A DNA stretch of 64,000 nucleotides from Denitrobacterium detoxificans (GCF_001643775.1 NZ_CP011402.1:248001-312000), one strand, 5' to 3'; shown: positions 43,412 to 53,028, numbered from the stretch's first letter. Notes: generated by a model not told the origin, from the sequence alone. Made by a program: numbers and translations.

Positions 43412-44781
43412 GCAGCAACGCTCTTCGCTCCCTTCACGCCCTTCTTCCTCGCCTTCACCGGGCGACCCGGGAGCTGGGGCTGGCAGTCGCCGCACCTGAG
43501 CATGAGCAGGGCCACGAGGTTGTCGGTGTTGCGGAAGCCGTAGCCCATCCTCACCGTCACCTTGATCTTGTTGTTGATGGCCTCTACGCGCCCGTTGCTG
43601 ATGCCGAGCTCGACTGCGGCGATGATGTCGTCGCGCCGGCGGCGCACCTTCTTCTCCACGGCGACGACCTTGGCGATCTTGCAGTAGGCGGCCCTGTGCA
43701 TCCAGTCGTCGAGCAGCTCGGCGGCCTCGGAGCCGTCGGCTGCCCGGAAGACGGCCCGCAGGTCCTCCTTGAGCTCCCAGGCCCTGACCAGCCGCGAGCC
43801 GGCCCTCTTCTTGAGCGCCTCGAGCCTCGCCCTCTGGCCGTCGGTGAGGTCCTCGGGGTTCTTCACGAGCGCGTAGCGGCTGCCCTTGATGGAGGCCGCC
43901 TCCTCCTCGAGCGCCCTGACCTCCTCGGGCGGCAGCTCGCCTTTGGCAGGCCTGCCGCGCTTGCCCTCGGGCCTGGGCCTGGCGGCCCTGGCGGCGGCCC
44001 TGGCGGCGTTCCACTCCTCGCAGCGCACGGCGTCGAGCGCGTCGTTCATCCACTGGACCACGTGGAAGGGGTCCATGACCCACCTCGCGTTGGGGCAGCG
44101 GCGCTTGACCAGCTGCCTTATCCACCTCGCGCCGTCGGCGGTCACCACCTCTATGGCGCGCCTCTGCTCGCGCGTGAGCTCGTCGAGGAACAGGTTGAGC
44201 ACGTCCTTGCCGGTGCCCTCGTGCGCCCAGATGAGGCAGCCGCGGTCGTGGTCGACGACCACCGTGACGTACTTGTGGCCCTTCTTGTACGACGTCTCGT
44301 CGATGCCGATGCGGCGCACGCCGTCGAACCTCGAGGCGCCGCGCGCGGCCTCCAGCTCGGCGTAGACGCGCCTGCACACGCCGCCCACGCTGTGCCACTC
44401 GACGCGGGCGAGCTCGGAGACCGCCGAGGCGGTGCAGCGGACCGCCAGCCACGCCACCCAGTCCTCGAAGTCACGCGTGAAGCGCGCCCCGTGCCGCGCC
44501 CAGGGGACGGCCTCGGTGCGCACGCCGTGCTCCGGGCAGCGCACCCTGCAGGGCGCGTACTCCAGGTAGCAGGCCGAGCGCGCCAGGTCCATCGCCCTCC
44601 ACAGCCTGGGGGCCCCGCGGTTCGCCATGTCGTAGAAGTCGCAGGCCCTGCCGCATACGGGGCAGCGGCGCTGCTCGCGCTTGTAGGGCCGGACGCTCAC
44701 GACGATGCGCTCGGCCTCGATGCGCGCGCCCAGGACGACCGTGCGGGCCAGACCGAGGGCGAGAAGTAGTAGACTCTTCAT
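43408..44781 (-). CDS. ISL3-family transposase
   Basis: A 457-residue transposase. The N-terminus has a zinc ribbon (RRCPVCGRACDFYD, with a second Cys pair in CRVRCPEHG). A helix-turn-helix region follows, and then the DDE domain, with Asp in IGIDETSYKKGHKY, Asp in VVTADGARW and a Glu in NGRVEAINNKIK. ATG 44781 follows GAGGTG. Its stop overlaps the stop of agcS on the opposite strand by two bases. The frame is intact. Confidence 0.95.
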   Translation of the reverse strand: MKSLLLLALGLARTVVLGARIEAERIVVSVRPYKREQRRCPVCGRACDFYDMANRGAPRLWRAMDLARSACYLEYAPCRVRCPEHGVRTEAVPWARHGARFTRDFEDWVAWLAVRCTASAVSELARVEWHSVGGVCRRVYAELEAARGASRFDGVRRIGIDETSYKKGHKYVTVVVDHDRGCLIWAHEGTGKDVLNLFLDELTREQRRAIEVVTADGARWIRQLVKRRCPNARWVMDPFHVVQWMNDALDAVRCEEWNAARAAARAARPRPEGKRGRPAKGELPPEEVRALEEEAASIKGSRYALVKNPEDLTDGQRARLEALKKRAGSRLVRAWELKEDLRAVFRAADGSEAAELLDDWMHRAAYCKIAKVVAVEKKVRRRRDDIIAAVELGISNGRVEAINNKIKVTVRMGYGFRNTDNLVALLMLRCGDCQPQLPGRPVKARKKGVKGAKSVAA

Positions 44782-44838
44782 GCGTCACACCTCTTCGGTT
44801 GTCTGAATTTGGCTTAGCAATCATAGGCGGATGACGCG

Positions 44839-44864
44839 GAAACGGCCCCTCCCGGGGCCGTTTC
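44839..44864. terminator. Hairpin inside the IS, upstream of the transposase
   Basis: Eleven-bp perfect stem GAAACGGCCCC / GGGGCCGTTTC with loop TCCC. It lies between the right IS end and the transposase start and would block transcripts entering from outside. Confidence 0.75.
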
Positions 44865-44939
44865 AGTTCCAGATCGTTGTTTTCGCCCGCTGAGCTGGGC
44901 CTATGCCGGAATCTCTCCCACAGAAACCACCGAAGAGCC

Positions 44940-44947
44940 GGAAATCC
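44940..44947. repeat. Target-site duplication, right copy
   Basis: GGAAATCC directly after the right IS end, identical to 43366-43373. Confidence 0.93.
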
Positions 44948-45003
44948 CCGTGGTGAGTGCGCGCTAGGGCGTACGGATGCCCGCGGGGCTCAAGTAAACG
45001 ATA

Positions 45004-45030
45004 CGAGGCGGCTCATGCGGGCCGCCTCGT
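45004..45030. terminator. Terminator between the original agcS end and luxR1
   Basis: ACGAGGCGGC / GCCGCCTCGT with a short loop; before the IS insertion it would have followed the agcS stop at once. Confidence 0.75.
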
Positions 45031-45045
45031 TGCTTTTCTGGGAAC

Positions 45046-46650
45046 TTACCTGGTCTTGTACGAATGCGCCAGGTCGATGAGCTCCTGCTTCTTATGGATG
45101 CCCAGCTTCGTGTACAGGCGCTTCATGTGCGTACGCACGGTGTTTTCCGAAATGTAGAGCTGCTCGGAGATGCTGGGCACCGTGTTGCCTTGGCATACGA
45201 GCTTGACCACCTCGGCCTCGCGATTCGACAGGCCGAAATCGCGTTGCAGCAGTTTGGCCTGCTTGTCGATTCGGTCGCGCCAGCCGTTGCTCGTGGTGCT
45301 CGGCTGCGAGAAATCGGAAAGGTCGCCCGCGGGCTCCACTTTCGCCTGCTCCATGGGAGGGGTGGCCTCTATTTCCTGCGCGGCATCCTGGTTGGCGGTC
45401 TGCGGTGCTGACAGGCGGGGTGCGCGTGGCGTGATGAGCTCGATATGGTCGTCGCTGAACATATCGGCCTGTTCCTTCTTGAAGTCGATGGTGCTCACGA
45501 AGAACATGAGCGCCAGCAGGTAGATGGTGACCACGGTGGTGAAGATGATGGGGTCCGTTCCGGAAAGGGCCATCTGGTCGCCCGCGCTGCCGATGAGGAA
45601 GCCCATATCGTGCATGGCGTACACGATGCCTCCAATGGACCCGAAGGCGTATACGGGGTGAATGCCCTGGTCGCGTGCAAACTGAGCCGTTTGCAGCATA
45701 ACGAGTAGGGTGGCGATGGCGTAGAGCGCGTACGGGCCGGCCGCCAACCATCGCATGTAGCCCTCGGGGCAGAGCGGCACGATAACGAGTGCAGTGATGA
45801 CCAGGGGGAACACCACGCGATAAAGACGCGTGATGCTGAGGTTCAGGCCACGCGCACGCCAGAAATACAGCAAGACGGACGCTGCGGCCAGCATGCCCAA
45901 CATGGATAGGATGTTCACGAGCGAGCCGATGCTGGGGTTGTCGATGGCAAGCGCGCGCATGATGCCCGCGCAAAATGCCAGGGCGCCAATGGCCAGCGTG
46001 GCGCGCATGGTGCCGCGGATGAGGCGAGCGTACACGCGCCTGTTTTCGCGCGGGCTGTCCATGAACATAGGCTGCGCGAAGTCAATTTCCCTGTTCTTGA
46101 GCGTGAGGGCTAGGCCGAATAGCGGAAGGAACACTACGGGGATGAGGAATGCGGTAACGGCGCGCGGAATGAGGTAGAGGGCTGCGTAGATAATGGCAGC
46201 GTATACGGCGCCGGCAATCATCGCGCGCGTGCCCTGGTCGGGTTCGGTGCTGGCGAAGTAGCGCTGCCAGAGCAAGTAGAATTCCGCTGCGCCACCGCCC
46301 AGCAGCACGCCTGCGGCAATAAGCAGCGGCAGGGCGAAGTCGTATGCGTAGATGGATGCGATGAGGCAGATCCACCCGAGGCCGTACGACGTGGAGGCCC
46401 CCGACGTGGTAAGCATGAAGATGCGTTGCACGTGCGAAACGTATACCAGGCGCGCACAGATGAGGAACATCACGAAGAACGAAACGGATTGCGCAAAGTA
46501 GAACCAGAAGAGCAATTCATGCGTTTGGTTTTCCAGGGGCAGGAACGGGAACACGCCGCCCCATACGCTTGCCGCATTGATGGCTAGGAAGAGCGCGAAG
46601 CCGAGGATGGCAACCGATGGCCGCAGAGCCTGTTCGATGCTTTTTCGCAT
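45046..46650 (-). CDS. Polytopic membrane protein with LuxR DNA-binding domain 1
   Basis: A 534-residue one-component regulator. About 12 hydrophobic helices cover residues 12-395. A polar linker (about 400-465) leads to a LuxR-type helix-turn-helix near the C-terminus: LSNREAEVVKLVCQGNTVPS and ISENTVRTHMKRLYTKLGI. Such fused 12-helix LuxR proteins are abundant in Eggerthellaceae. It is divergent from dmsABC with a 231-bp gap, which suggests that it controls that operon. ATG 46650 has a GGAGGGG site. Confidence 0.85.
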   Translation of the reverse strand: MRKSIEQALRPSVAILGFALFLAINAASVWGGVFPFLPLENQTHELLFWFYFAQSVSFFVMFLICARLVYVSHVQRIFMLTTSGASTSYGLGWICLIASIYAYDFALPLLIAAGVLLGGGAAEFYLLWQRYFASTEPDQGTRAMIAGAVYAAIIYAALYLIPRAVTAFLIPVVFLPLFGLALTLKNREIDFAQPMFMDSPRENRRVYARLIRGTMRATLAIGALAFCAGIMRALAIDNPSIGSLVNILSMLGMLAAASVLLYFWRARGLNLSITRLYRVVFPLVITALVIVPLCPEGYMRWLAAGPYALYAIATLLVMLQTAQFARDQGIHPVYAFGSIGGIVYAMHDMGFLIGSAGDQMALSGTDPIIFTTVVTIYLLALMFFVSTIDFKKEQADMFSDDHIELITPRAPRLSAPQTANQDAAQEIEATPPMEQAKVEPAGDLSDFSQPSTTSNGWRDRIDKQAKLLQRDFGLSNREAEVVKLVCQGNTVPSISEQLYISENTVRTHMKRLYTKLGIHKKQELIDLAHSYKTR

Positions 46651-46881
46651 ACCCCTCCTTTCCCCCGTAGATATTGTAACCGATGGTGTGTTGCGCACGC
46701 AGTATAGCGCGACCGCTTGGGCTATGGGTACATGGGTGACGCAATCTACCTGGGCAAACGGGAAATTACCACCTTTCATGTGACACGGCGTTCCGGCGAA
46801 CGGCGTAGGGTGGATTCACCGTCGCGTGTGGGAAGGGTATCTGACGCGACGCAGCAGACAAGACGAAAGAGGAGGAGAAGC

Positions 46882-49335
46882 ATGACGGAGCAATCCATGT
46901 CCAGGCGCTCGTTCGTGAAGACGTCGGGCGCTCTCGCGGGCCTGGCTGCAGCAGGCGGAACCGCCGTTGCCTCGCAGGAGCTTTTCAGCGCCGGCGAAGC
47001 ACATGCGGCCGATGCTGACACCATTGCCTGGAGCCAGTGCAACGTGAACTGCGGTGGCAACTGCATTTTCCAGTGGCACGTGCGCGATGGCAAGGTCGCT
47101 TACATGGAGACGGACAACACGGGCGACGCCGACTTCCAGGCACGCGCCTGCCTGCGTGGCCGTTCCATGCGTCGTTGGCTGAACAACGCCGACCGCCTGA
47201 TGTACCCCATGAAGCGCGTGGGCAAGCGTGGCGAGGGCAAGTTCGAGCGCATTAGCTGGGACGAGGCCATTCAGACCATTGCCGATCAGCTTGAGTACAC
47301 CTACAAGACGTATGGCCCCAATTCCATTTACATTATGAATGGTACGGGCACGTACTTCAGCATGTCGAAGGTTGGCCATCGCCTGCTTTCTCTTGCTGGT
47401 GGCTACGTGAGCAAGCTGTACGACTACTCTACCCATCAGCTTTCCGCGGCGATGCCCTATATGTTTGGCTTCGACGAAGAACTGGGTAGCGTATTCAGCC
47501 CCTACGACAACGTGAATGCCAGCTCCTTCACGGAGGCCGAGCAGCATTCCGACCTGATCGTGATGTTCGGCAACAGCCCCGCCGACACCCGCATGGGTGG
47601 CGCTAACGCAACGTGGGATTTCGCTCGCGCTCGCGAAGGCGTGAAGAGCCGCGGCGGCAAGGTCGTGAACATCGACTACCGCATGAACGAGAGCGCTTCG
47701 GGCCATGCCGACGAATGGCTGCCCATCCGCACCGGCACCGACGCCGCCCTGTGCGCTGCCCTCATTCACGAGTTCATCAAGGACGGCAAGGCCGACCTGA
47801 ACTTCCTGCATACCTACTGCGTGGGCTTCGATGAGGAGACCATGCCCGAAAGCGCCAAGGGCAAGAACAAGTCGTTCTACGCCTACATCATGGGCGAGGG
47901 CTACGACATGGTCGAGAAGACCCCCGAGTGGGCTGCTCCCATCACCCAGATTCCCGCTAGCCGCATCCGCGAGCTCGCCAAGGACCTGGAAAGCGCCAAG
48001 GCTCCCTTCGTGTGCCAGGGCTGGGGTCCGCAGCGTCATAGCAACGGCGAGGATACGTCGCGCATGATTTCCATGGTTCCCGTGGTTCTTGGCCAGATTG
48101 GCCTGCCCGGCACCAACACGGGTCAGCGCGAAGCCGAGCCTCCCGTATATCTGGTGGGCAACATTCCCTTCAAGAACCCCAACAAGACGCAGCTTCCCGT
48201 GTACCAGTACCTGAACGCGGTCGACCACGGCAAGAAGATGACTGCGCTGAACTCCGGTATCCTGGGTGCCGACGAACTGGGCACCGACCTCAAGTTCCTG
48301 TGGAACTTCGCCGGCAACTGCCTGACCAACCAGCATGGTGACGTGAACAAGACGCACGAAATCCTTGCTGACGAGAGCAAGTGCGAGTTCATTCTGGTGT
48401 GGGATACGGTTATGACCGACTCCGCCAAGTATGCTGACATCCTGCTGCCCGACATGATGCGCTCCGAAGTGCTGAACATGCAGACGCAGGGTTATTCCGA
48501 GTACTACACGGGCGTTACCGTGGGCGGTCCTGCTCAGGAAGCTCCGGGCGAGTGCCGCAACAGCTACGACGTGTGTGCCGATATCGCCGAGAAGCTTGGC
48601 TTCCGCGACGAGTACACCGAGGGCCGCAGCTACGAGGAATGGGTCGAGTACCTGTACAACAAGGGCCGCGACGCTGCTGCCGATCCCGTCGAGGGCTATG
48701 GCATCAACATGCCCACCTGGGATCAGATCCGCAAGGACGGCGTGTTCAAGATGGAATGCGAACCGGCCATTGGCCTGGAAGACTTCCGCAACGACCCCGT
48801 TGCCAACCCGCTGGGCACTCCTTCCGGAAAGATCGAGATTTACTCCGAGACGCTGGCTACGATCGCCGAGACCTGGGAGCTGGAAGAGGATGAAGAGATT
48901 CATGCCATCCCGATGTTCTGGGCGGGCCCCGAAGGCTACGGCAGCGTGACGAGCGAGTACCCGCTGTATTGCTCGGGCTTCCACTACAAGTCCCGCACGC
49001 ATTCCAGCTTTGGCTTCATCGAAGAGCTGAAGCAGGCTTGCCGTCAGCAGATGTGGATCAACCCCATCGATGCGGAATCCCGTGGCATTGCCAATGGCGA
49101 TATGTGCCTGGTGAGCAGCCCCGCTGGCAAGATGCAGATCGAGGCGAAGGTTACCGAGCGCATCATCCCTGGCACCATCGGCATCCCGCAGGGCGCCTGG
49201 CATGACGCCGACATGGACGGCGACAAGATCGACAAGGGCGGCTGCGTGAACACGCTGACCACCTACCGTCCCACGCCGCTTGCCAAGGGCAACGGTCCCG
49301 CTCATTCCATCATCGCCCAAGTGGCCAAGGCCTAA
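46882..49335 (+). CDS. dmsA: DmsA-like molybdopterin oxidoreductase, Tat-exported
   Basis: An 817-residue catalytic subunit. The Tat signal is SRRSFVKTSGALAGLAAAGG. A [4Fe-4S] motif follows near residue 53 (CNVNCGGNC, with another Cys in RACLRGRS). Molybdopterin-binding regions and a Ser ligand candidate (DYSTHQLSAAMPYMF) match the DMSO reductase family. It should reduce an S- or N-oxide or a similar acceptor outside the membrane. The true substrate is not known, since this family is expanded in gut Coriobacteriia. ATG 46882 has a GGAGGAG site. dmsB follows after 14 bp. Confidence 0.9.
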   Translation: MTEQSMSRRSFVKTSGALAGLAAAGGTAVASQELFSAGEAHAADADTIAWSQCNVNCGGNCIFQWHVRDGKVAYMETDNTGDADFQARACLRGRSMRRWLNNADRLMYPMKRVGKRGEGKFERISWDEAIQTIADQLEYTYKTYGPNSIYIMNGTGTYFSMSKVGHRLLSLAGGYVSKLYDYSTHQLSAAMPYMFGFDEELGSVFSPYDNVNASSFTEAEQHSDLIVMFGNSPADTRMGGANATWDFARAREGVKSRGGKVVNIDYRMNESASGHADEWLPIRTGTDAALCAALIHEFIKDGKADLNFLHTYCVGFDEETMPESAKGKNKSFYAYIMGEGYDMVEKTPEWAAPITQIPASRIRELAKDLESAKAPFVCQGWGPQRHSNGEDTSRMISMVPVVLGQIGLPGTNTGQREAEPPVYLVGNIPFKNPNKTQLPVYQYLNAVDHGKKMTALNSGILGADELGTDLKFLWNFAGNCLTNQHGDVNKTHEILADESKCEFILVWDTVMTDSAKYADILLPDMMRSEVLNMQTQGYSEYYTGVTVGGPAQEAPGECRNSYDVCADIAEKLGFRDEYTEGRSYEEWVEYLYNKGRDAAADPVEGYGINMPTWDQIRKDGVFKMECEPAIGLEDFRNDPVANPLGTPSGKIEIYSETLATIAETWELEEDEEIHAIPMFWAGPEGYGSVTSEYPLYCSGFHYKSRTHSSFGFIEELKQACRQQMWINPIDAESRGIANGDMCLVSSPAGKMQIEAKVTERIIPGTIGIPQGAWHDADMDGDKIDKGGCVNTLTTYRPTPLAKGNGPAHSIIAQVAKA

Positions 49336-49349
49336 GGGAGGAGGACAAG

Positions 49350-49970
49350 ATGACTCAATACGCGTTCTATCTGGACACGACGCGCTGCACTGGTTGCAAG
49401 ACCTGCGAAATGGCGTGCAAGGATTACCGCGACCTGTCCAGCGAAGTCGCCTATCGTAAGGTGTACGACTACGAGGGTGGTAACTGGGAAGACGCTGGCG
49501 ATGGCACCTACACCACCACCGCGTTCATGTACCACATCTCCATGAGCTGCAACCACTGCGACAACCCTGCTTGCACGCAGGTGTGCCCCACGGGCGCTAT
49601 GCACAAGGATCCCGAAACGGGTCTTGTCTCCGTGGATGAGACCAAGTGCATCGGCTGCGGCTACTGCCATATGGCCTGCCCCTACAACGCTCCCAAGGTG
49701 GATCGTTCCGTTGGCCATAGCGTAAAGTGCGACGGCTGCAAGGATCGCGTGGCCGAGGGCAAGAACCCCATCTGCGTGGATGCCTGCCCCCTGCGCGCCT
49801 TGGAGTTTGGCACGGTCGAGGAAATGGCCAAGCTGGGCGAACGTGGCAACATTGCGCCGCTGCCCGCTTCCAGCTACACCAACCCCAACCTGTACATCAA
49901 GCCCACCGACGATGCCCGTCCTGCCGAAAGCGGCGAAGGCATGGTTATGAATCCCCTGGAGGTGATCTAG
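49350..49970 (+). CDS. dmsB: DmsB-like four-cluster ferredoxin subunit
   Basis: A 206-residue electron-transfer subunit with 16 Cys in four groups: CTGCKTCEMACKD, CNHCDNPACTQVCP, CIGCGYCHMACP and CDGCKDR...CVDACP. It carries electrons from the membrane anchor to DmsA. It has no signal peptide and would travel with DmsA by the Tat route. It lies between dmsA and dmsC. Confidence 0.94.
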   Translation: MTQYAFYLDTTRCTGCKTCEMACKDYRDLSSEVAYRKVYDYEGGNWEDAGDGTYTTTAFMYHISMSCNHCDNPACTQVCPTGAMHKDPETGLVSVDETKCIGCGYCHMACPYNAPKVDRSVGHSVKCDGCKDRVAEGKNPICVDACPLRALEFGTVEEMAKLGERGNIAPLPASSYTNPNLYIKPTDDARPAESGEGMVMNPLEVI

Positions 49971-49971
49971 C

Positions 49972-50790
49972 ATGGAGGCCGCTATGTCCGAACTGCCTTT
50001 GGCGCTGTTCACGGTATTTGCGTCAATTGGCGCTGGCGCGTTCTGCGCCCTGGCGCTGGCCGGTTTCTCCGTGCAGCTCGACGAGGGCCAGCAGGCTCGC
50101 GTCGACCGTGCGAGCTGGATTCCCCTGGCGTTTGTGATCATTGGCTTCATCTGCGCCTTCTTCCACCTGTCCAATGCGCTCAATGCCGTGAACGTGGTGG
50201 CTGGCCTGGGTCGCAGCCCGCTGACGAACGAGATTTGCGCGGGTAGCCTGTTTACCATCGTGGCCATCATCTACGTGGCGCTGGCGAACGCGGGCAAGCT
50301 CTCCGCGGGTGCCCGCAAGGGCCTGCTGGGCGTAACTGGCGTACTTGGCCTGGTGTTCGGCCTGTTCATGGGCCTTGCCTACATGATTGGTACCGTCCAG
50401 TCGTGGAATAGCTGGGCAACCATTGCCGAAATGGTGGGCCTCACGCTCGTAGGCGGCGCTGCCATGGGCTCGTTCGTCCTGGCTTCTGCCGAGGGTGCAT
50501 CCAAGGCCAGCGGCGCGCTTACCGCCATGGGTTACGTGGGCGCCATCGCCGCCATTGCTGGTGGCGCATGCATGGCCGCCATGGTGTCGGGCGAGGGCAC
50601 CGCACTGTACGCGGGTTCCAACCTGGTCGCTGCTGCTATGCCCGCCCTGGTCATCGGCTGCGTGTGCGTGATTGCTGCTGCCGTAGCCGCTGGCGCTGCC
50701 TGGAAGCGTGGCGCTTCCGTGGGTGCCGTGGCAATCGTGCTCGTCGTAATCGGCGCGCTGGCTCTTCGCCTGGCGTTCTATGCGATGTAG
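49972..50790 (+). CDS. dmsC: DmsC-like membrane anchor
   Basis: A 272-residue protein with eight hydrophobic helices, typical of DmsC quinol-oxidising anchors (LSNALNAVNVVAGLGRSPLT is the conserved loop). ATG 49972 comes one base after the dmsB stop and follows GGAGGTG. A second start five codons later (ATG 49984) is possible. It takes electrons from menaquinol for DmsAB. Confidence 0.9.
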   Translation: MEAAMSELPLALFTVFASIGAGAFCALALAGFSVQLDEGQQARVDRASWIPLAFVIIGFICAFFHLSNALNAVNVVAGLGRSPLTNEICAGSLFTIVAIIYVALANAGKLSAGARKGLLGVTGVLGLVFGLFMGLAYMIGTVQSWNSWATIAEMVGLTLVGGAAMGSFVLASAEGASKASGALTAMGYVGAIAAIAGGACMAAMVSGEGTALYAGSNLVAAAMPALVIGCVCVIAAAVAAGAAWKRGASVGAVAIVLVVIGALALRLAFYAM

Positions 50791-50823
50791 CTTTCCGTGG
50801 GCCTGTCCATTATGTAATGCCCG

Positions 50824-50853
50824 GGAGCCCCGACTCCTATCGGGGCTCCGTTT
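50824..50853 (+). terminator. dmsABC terminator
   Basis: Stem GGAGCCCCGA / TCGGGGCTCC with a 6-nt loop, then GTTT. Confidence 0.85.
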
Positions 50854-50970
50854 CCTAGGTCGGCCGTCATCCCCTAGACGGCCGACATCATCTTGACGTG
50901 GAAGGTCGCCGGTTTCGAGCCGTCGGCCTTCCCTGATATACTGTCCATGCTCGTAATGCAGGAGGTGAAC

Positions 50971-51858
50971 ATGGGTAGCGGAATGGAAATCGCGCTGGCG
51001 AATGCGCTGGGCGAGATTACCCTAGCGTTGTTTACCAGCTTGGCCCCGGCTTCTGCCATAGCGTACGTTCTCATGGAGCTTCCCCTGTTCAGCCGCAGTC
51101 TCCCCGAGGATTCTCGCGCTTCGCTCAACAAGGCGCTCAGCCTGCCCCTCGTCTTGTGCATGGTTGGCCTTATCGCTAGCGCTACGCACTTGGGCAATCC
51201 TGCGAATGCGCTGTACGTCATTATGGGCATCGGGCGTTCGCCCCTTTCGAACGAGGTTTCCGCGGCGGTTGCGTTTCTGGCGTGCGCCGCGCTCATCTGG
51301 CTCATCGGGTTTGCCGAAGGGCGGCATCGCACGCTGCAGCGCGTGCTCATGATCTTGGTCATTCCCGCTGCACTCGTGTTCATTGGATTCGTCTCGTTTG
51401 CCTACAACGTATCCACCATCATTACGTGGGCCACGCCCTTTGTTCCCGCTTCCATTGCCCTGGGTGCGTTTGCCCTGGGCCCTGTCATTGCCTCGCTGGG
51501 CATGCATGTCGCTGGGTGTGATGCGAAGTCTTCTCGCATTGGGTGGGCGCTGATTGTGGTGTCCGTTACCGCTGCGGTGGCCCTGTTTGCCGTATACACG
51601 CTGCAGATGGGGGCGTTGTCGCAGGTGAGCAATTACCTGTATAGCGTTCGCGACATTGCGCCCGAGTACGGTTGGCTTCTGGTAGCGTATGCCGTTCTGG
51701 CCGTTGCGGCTTCGGTGGTGCATGTTCTCTCGTTCAGAAGCAACGTGGGTCATCCGTTTGCCCTTCGCCTTACTGCGTCGATGCTCATGCTGCTTGCCCT
51801 CTTTGCTATGCGCTTTGCGTTCTATTTGCTTCATCTTACGGTTGGCCTGGGCGTCTAA
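50971..51858 (+). CDS. Orphan DmsC-like membrane anchor
   Basis: A 295-residue protein with eight to nine hydrophobic helices. It resembles the dmsC product, including the loop THLGNPANALYVIMGIGRSPLS. There is no catalytic or Fe-S subunit next to it. ATG 50971 has a GGAGGTG site, and TATACT at about 50936-50941 is a probable -10. It could anchor a reductase encoded elsewhere or exchange with DmsC. An independent promoter and the upstream terminator show that it is separate from dmsABC. Confidence 0.82.
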   Translation: MGSGMEIALANALGEITLALFTSLAPASAIAYVLMELPLFSRSLPEDSRASLNKALSLPLVLCMVGLIASATHLGNPANALYVIMGIGRSPLSNEVSAAVAFLACAALIWLIGFAEGRHRTLQRVLMILVIPAALVFIGFVSFAYNVSTIITWATPFVPASIALGAFALGPVIASLGMHVAGCDAKSSRIGWALIVVSVTAAVALFAVYTLQMGALSQVSNYLYSVRDIAPEYGWLLVAYAVLAVAASVVHVLSFRSNVGHPFALRLTASMLMLLALFAMRFAFYLLHLTVGLGV

Positions 51859-51945
51859 TCTGGCCAATTTCGGGCTTTTCGGCGCCATGGCTCGGGTATG
51901 ATGGTTCATCGAATACCGAATACGCGATGAACGGGCGATGGGCAT

Positions 51946-52893
51946 ATGACGCAGCACGAAAGCGAAACGACCGGGCGCGGCCTTCATGGCGGCGAGCTCA
52001 CGAGCAATATCTTCGATACGGCGCTCATCTTCGAGGGTGGCGGTATGCGTGTAAGCTATACGGCTGCCGTGGTGAACACCCTTCTTGAGCAGGGCCTTTA
52101 CTTCGACAATGTATACGGTTTGTCGGCTGGCGCCAGCAATACGGTCAATTACCTTTCCCGGGATAGCGATCGCGTGAAGCGCTCGTTCGTCGACCTGGTG
52201 GACATGGAAGATTTCGGCGGCATGGGAAGCCTTCTGCTGCATAAGGGCATGTTCAACGCGCGCAAGATCTACCAGGAGGCATGCAAGCCGGGCGGGTTTT
52301 TGCCGTACGATTTCCAGACGTTTGCCGCCAATCCTGCGAAGTGCACCATCTCGTCGTTCGAGCGCGATACGGGCCGCACCGTGTACTGGACGAAGCGCGA
52401 GCTATCCACGCTTGACGAGGTGATGGTTCGCGTGCGTGCGTCTTCCACGCTTCCGCTGCTCATGCCGCCGCCACTGGTGGATGGCAAGCGCTACTACGAT
52501 GGTGGCCTGGGCGAAGGCGCAGGGTTCATGCTGCCCAAGGCGAAAGCGGATGGTTTTACGCGCTTCTTCATCGTGCGCACGCGTCCGAAGGCGTATCGCA
52601 AGCAGAATCCGCACGGGTTTATGGCGAAGCTCACAAACGCCATGCTTTGGCGCAGGCCCCGTTTGCGAGAAGCGCTTGCGCACAGGGCCGATGCGTATAA
52701 CGCCCAATGCGATGAAATCGAGCGTCTGCAGGCCGAGGGGCGGGCGTACGTGTTCTACGCCGAGGGCATGAGCGTGGAAAGCGGCACGACTGATAAAGCT
52801 GCGCTTCAGGCTAGCTACGACATGGGTTGGGAGCAGGCGCATCGCGAGCTGCCTGCCATGCTCGCATTCTTAGAGGGGCATATCGAGCGATAA
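51946..52893 (+). CDS. Patatin-like phospholipase
   Basis: A 315-residue hydrolase. The oxyanion region is FEGGGMRVSYTAAVVNTLL, the nucleophile Ser is in GLSAGA, and the catalytic Asp is in YYDGGLGEGAGF. This matches the bacterial patatin-like family, with a probable role as lysophospholipase or acyl hydrolase. No signal peptide is seen. The ATG at 51946 has only a weak ribosome-binding site. It is a single gene. Confidence 0.88.
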   Translation: MTQHESETTGRGLHGGELTSNIFDTALIFEGGGMRVSYTAAVVNTLLEQGLYFDNVYGLSAGASNTVNYLSRDSDRVKRSFVDLVDMEDFGGMGSLLLHKGMFNARKIYQEACKPGGFLPYDFQTFAANPAKCTISSFERDTGRTVYWTKRELSTLDEVMVRVRASSTLPLLMPPPLVDGKRYYDGGLGEGAGFMLPKAKADGFTRFFIVRTRPKAYRKQNPHGFMAKLTNAMLWRRPRLREALAHRADAYNAQCDEIERLQAEGRAYVFYAEGMSVESGTTDKAALQASYDMGWEQAHRELPAMLAFLEGHIER

Positions 52894-52993
52894 GCTGGGC
52901 TTATGCCCTAGCTGTGCGTTGCGGCGTGCCGCCCGTGCGCGGGCTGGCTTTCCGCGTCGTCTTGCGCGCCTGCGTTCCTTTTCCCGCATAAGC

Positions 52994-53028
52994 GACGGGG
53001 CCGCGGCCGAGATGACTGCGGCCCCGTC
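52994..53028. terminator. Hairpin downstream of patatin gene and FAD reductase 1
   Basis: Eleven-bp stem GACGGGGCCGC / GCGGCCCCGTC around a 13-nt loop. There is no clear T-tract on either strand, so termination efficiency is uncertain. Confidence 0.6.

Larger units (their letters stand above)
43374..44939 (-). mobile_element. ISL3-family insertion sequence, 1566 bp
   Basis: Bounded by the 8-bp duplication GGAAATCC. The left end begins GAGGCTTCGGTAGTTTGTGTG, and the right end in reverse complement begins GGCTCTTCGGTGGTTTCTGTG; the inner 17 bases agree at 15 positions. The outermost four bases of the left end differ from the right end. One transposase gene fills most of it, with no passenger gene. 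The intact duplication and open transposase frame suggest a fairly recent insertion. Confidence 0.93.

Noticed and set aside
46816-49320. 834-codon open frame antisense to dmsA
   Set aside because: Same reason: the DmsA motifs are complete on the plus strand, and the antisense product has low-complexity composition.
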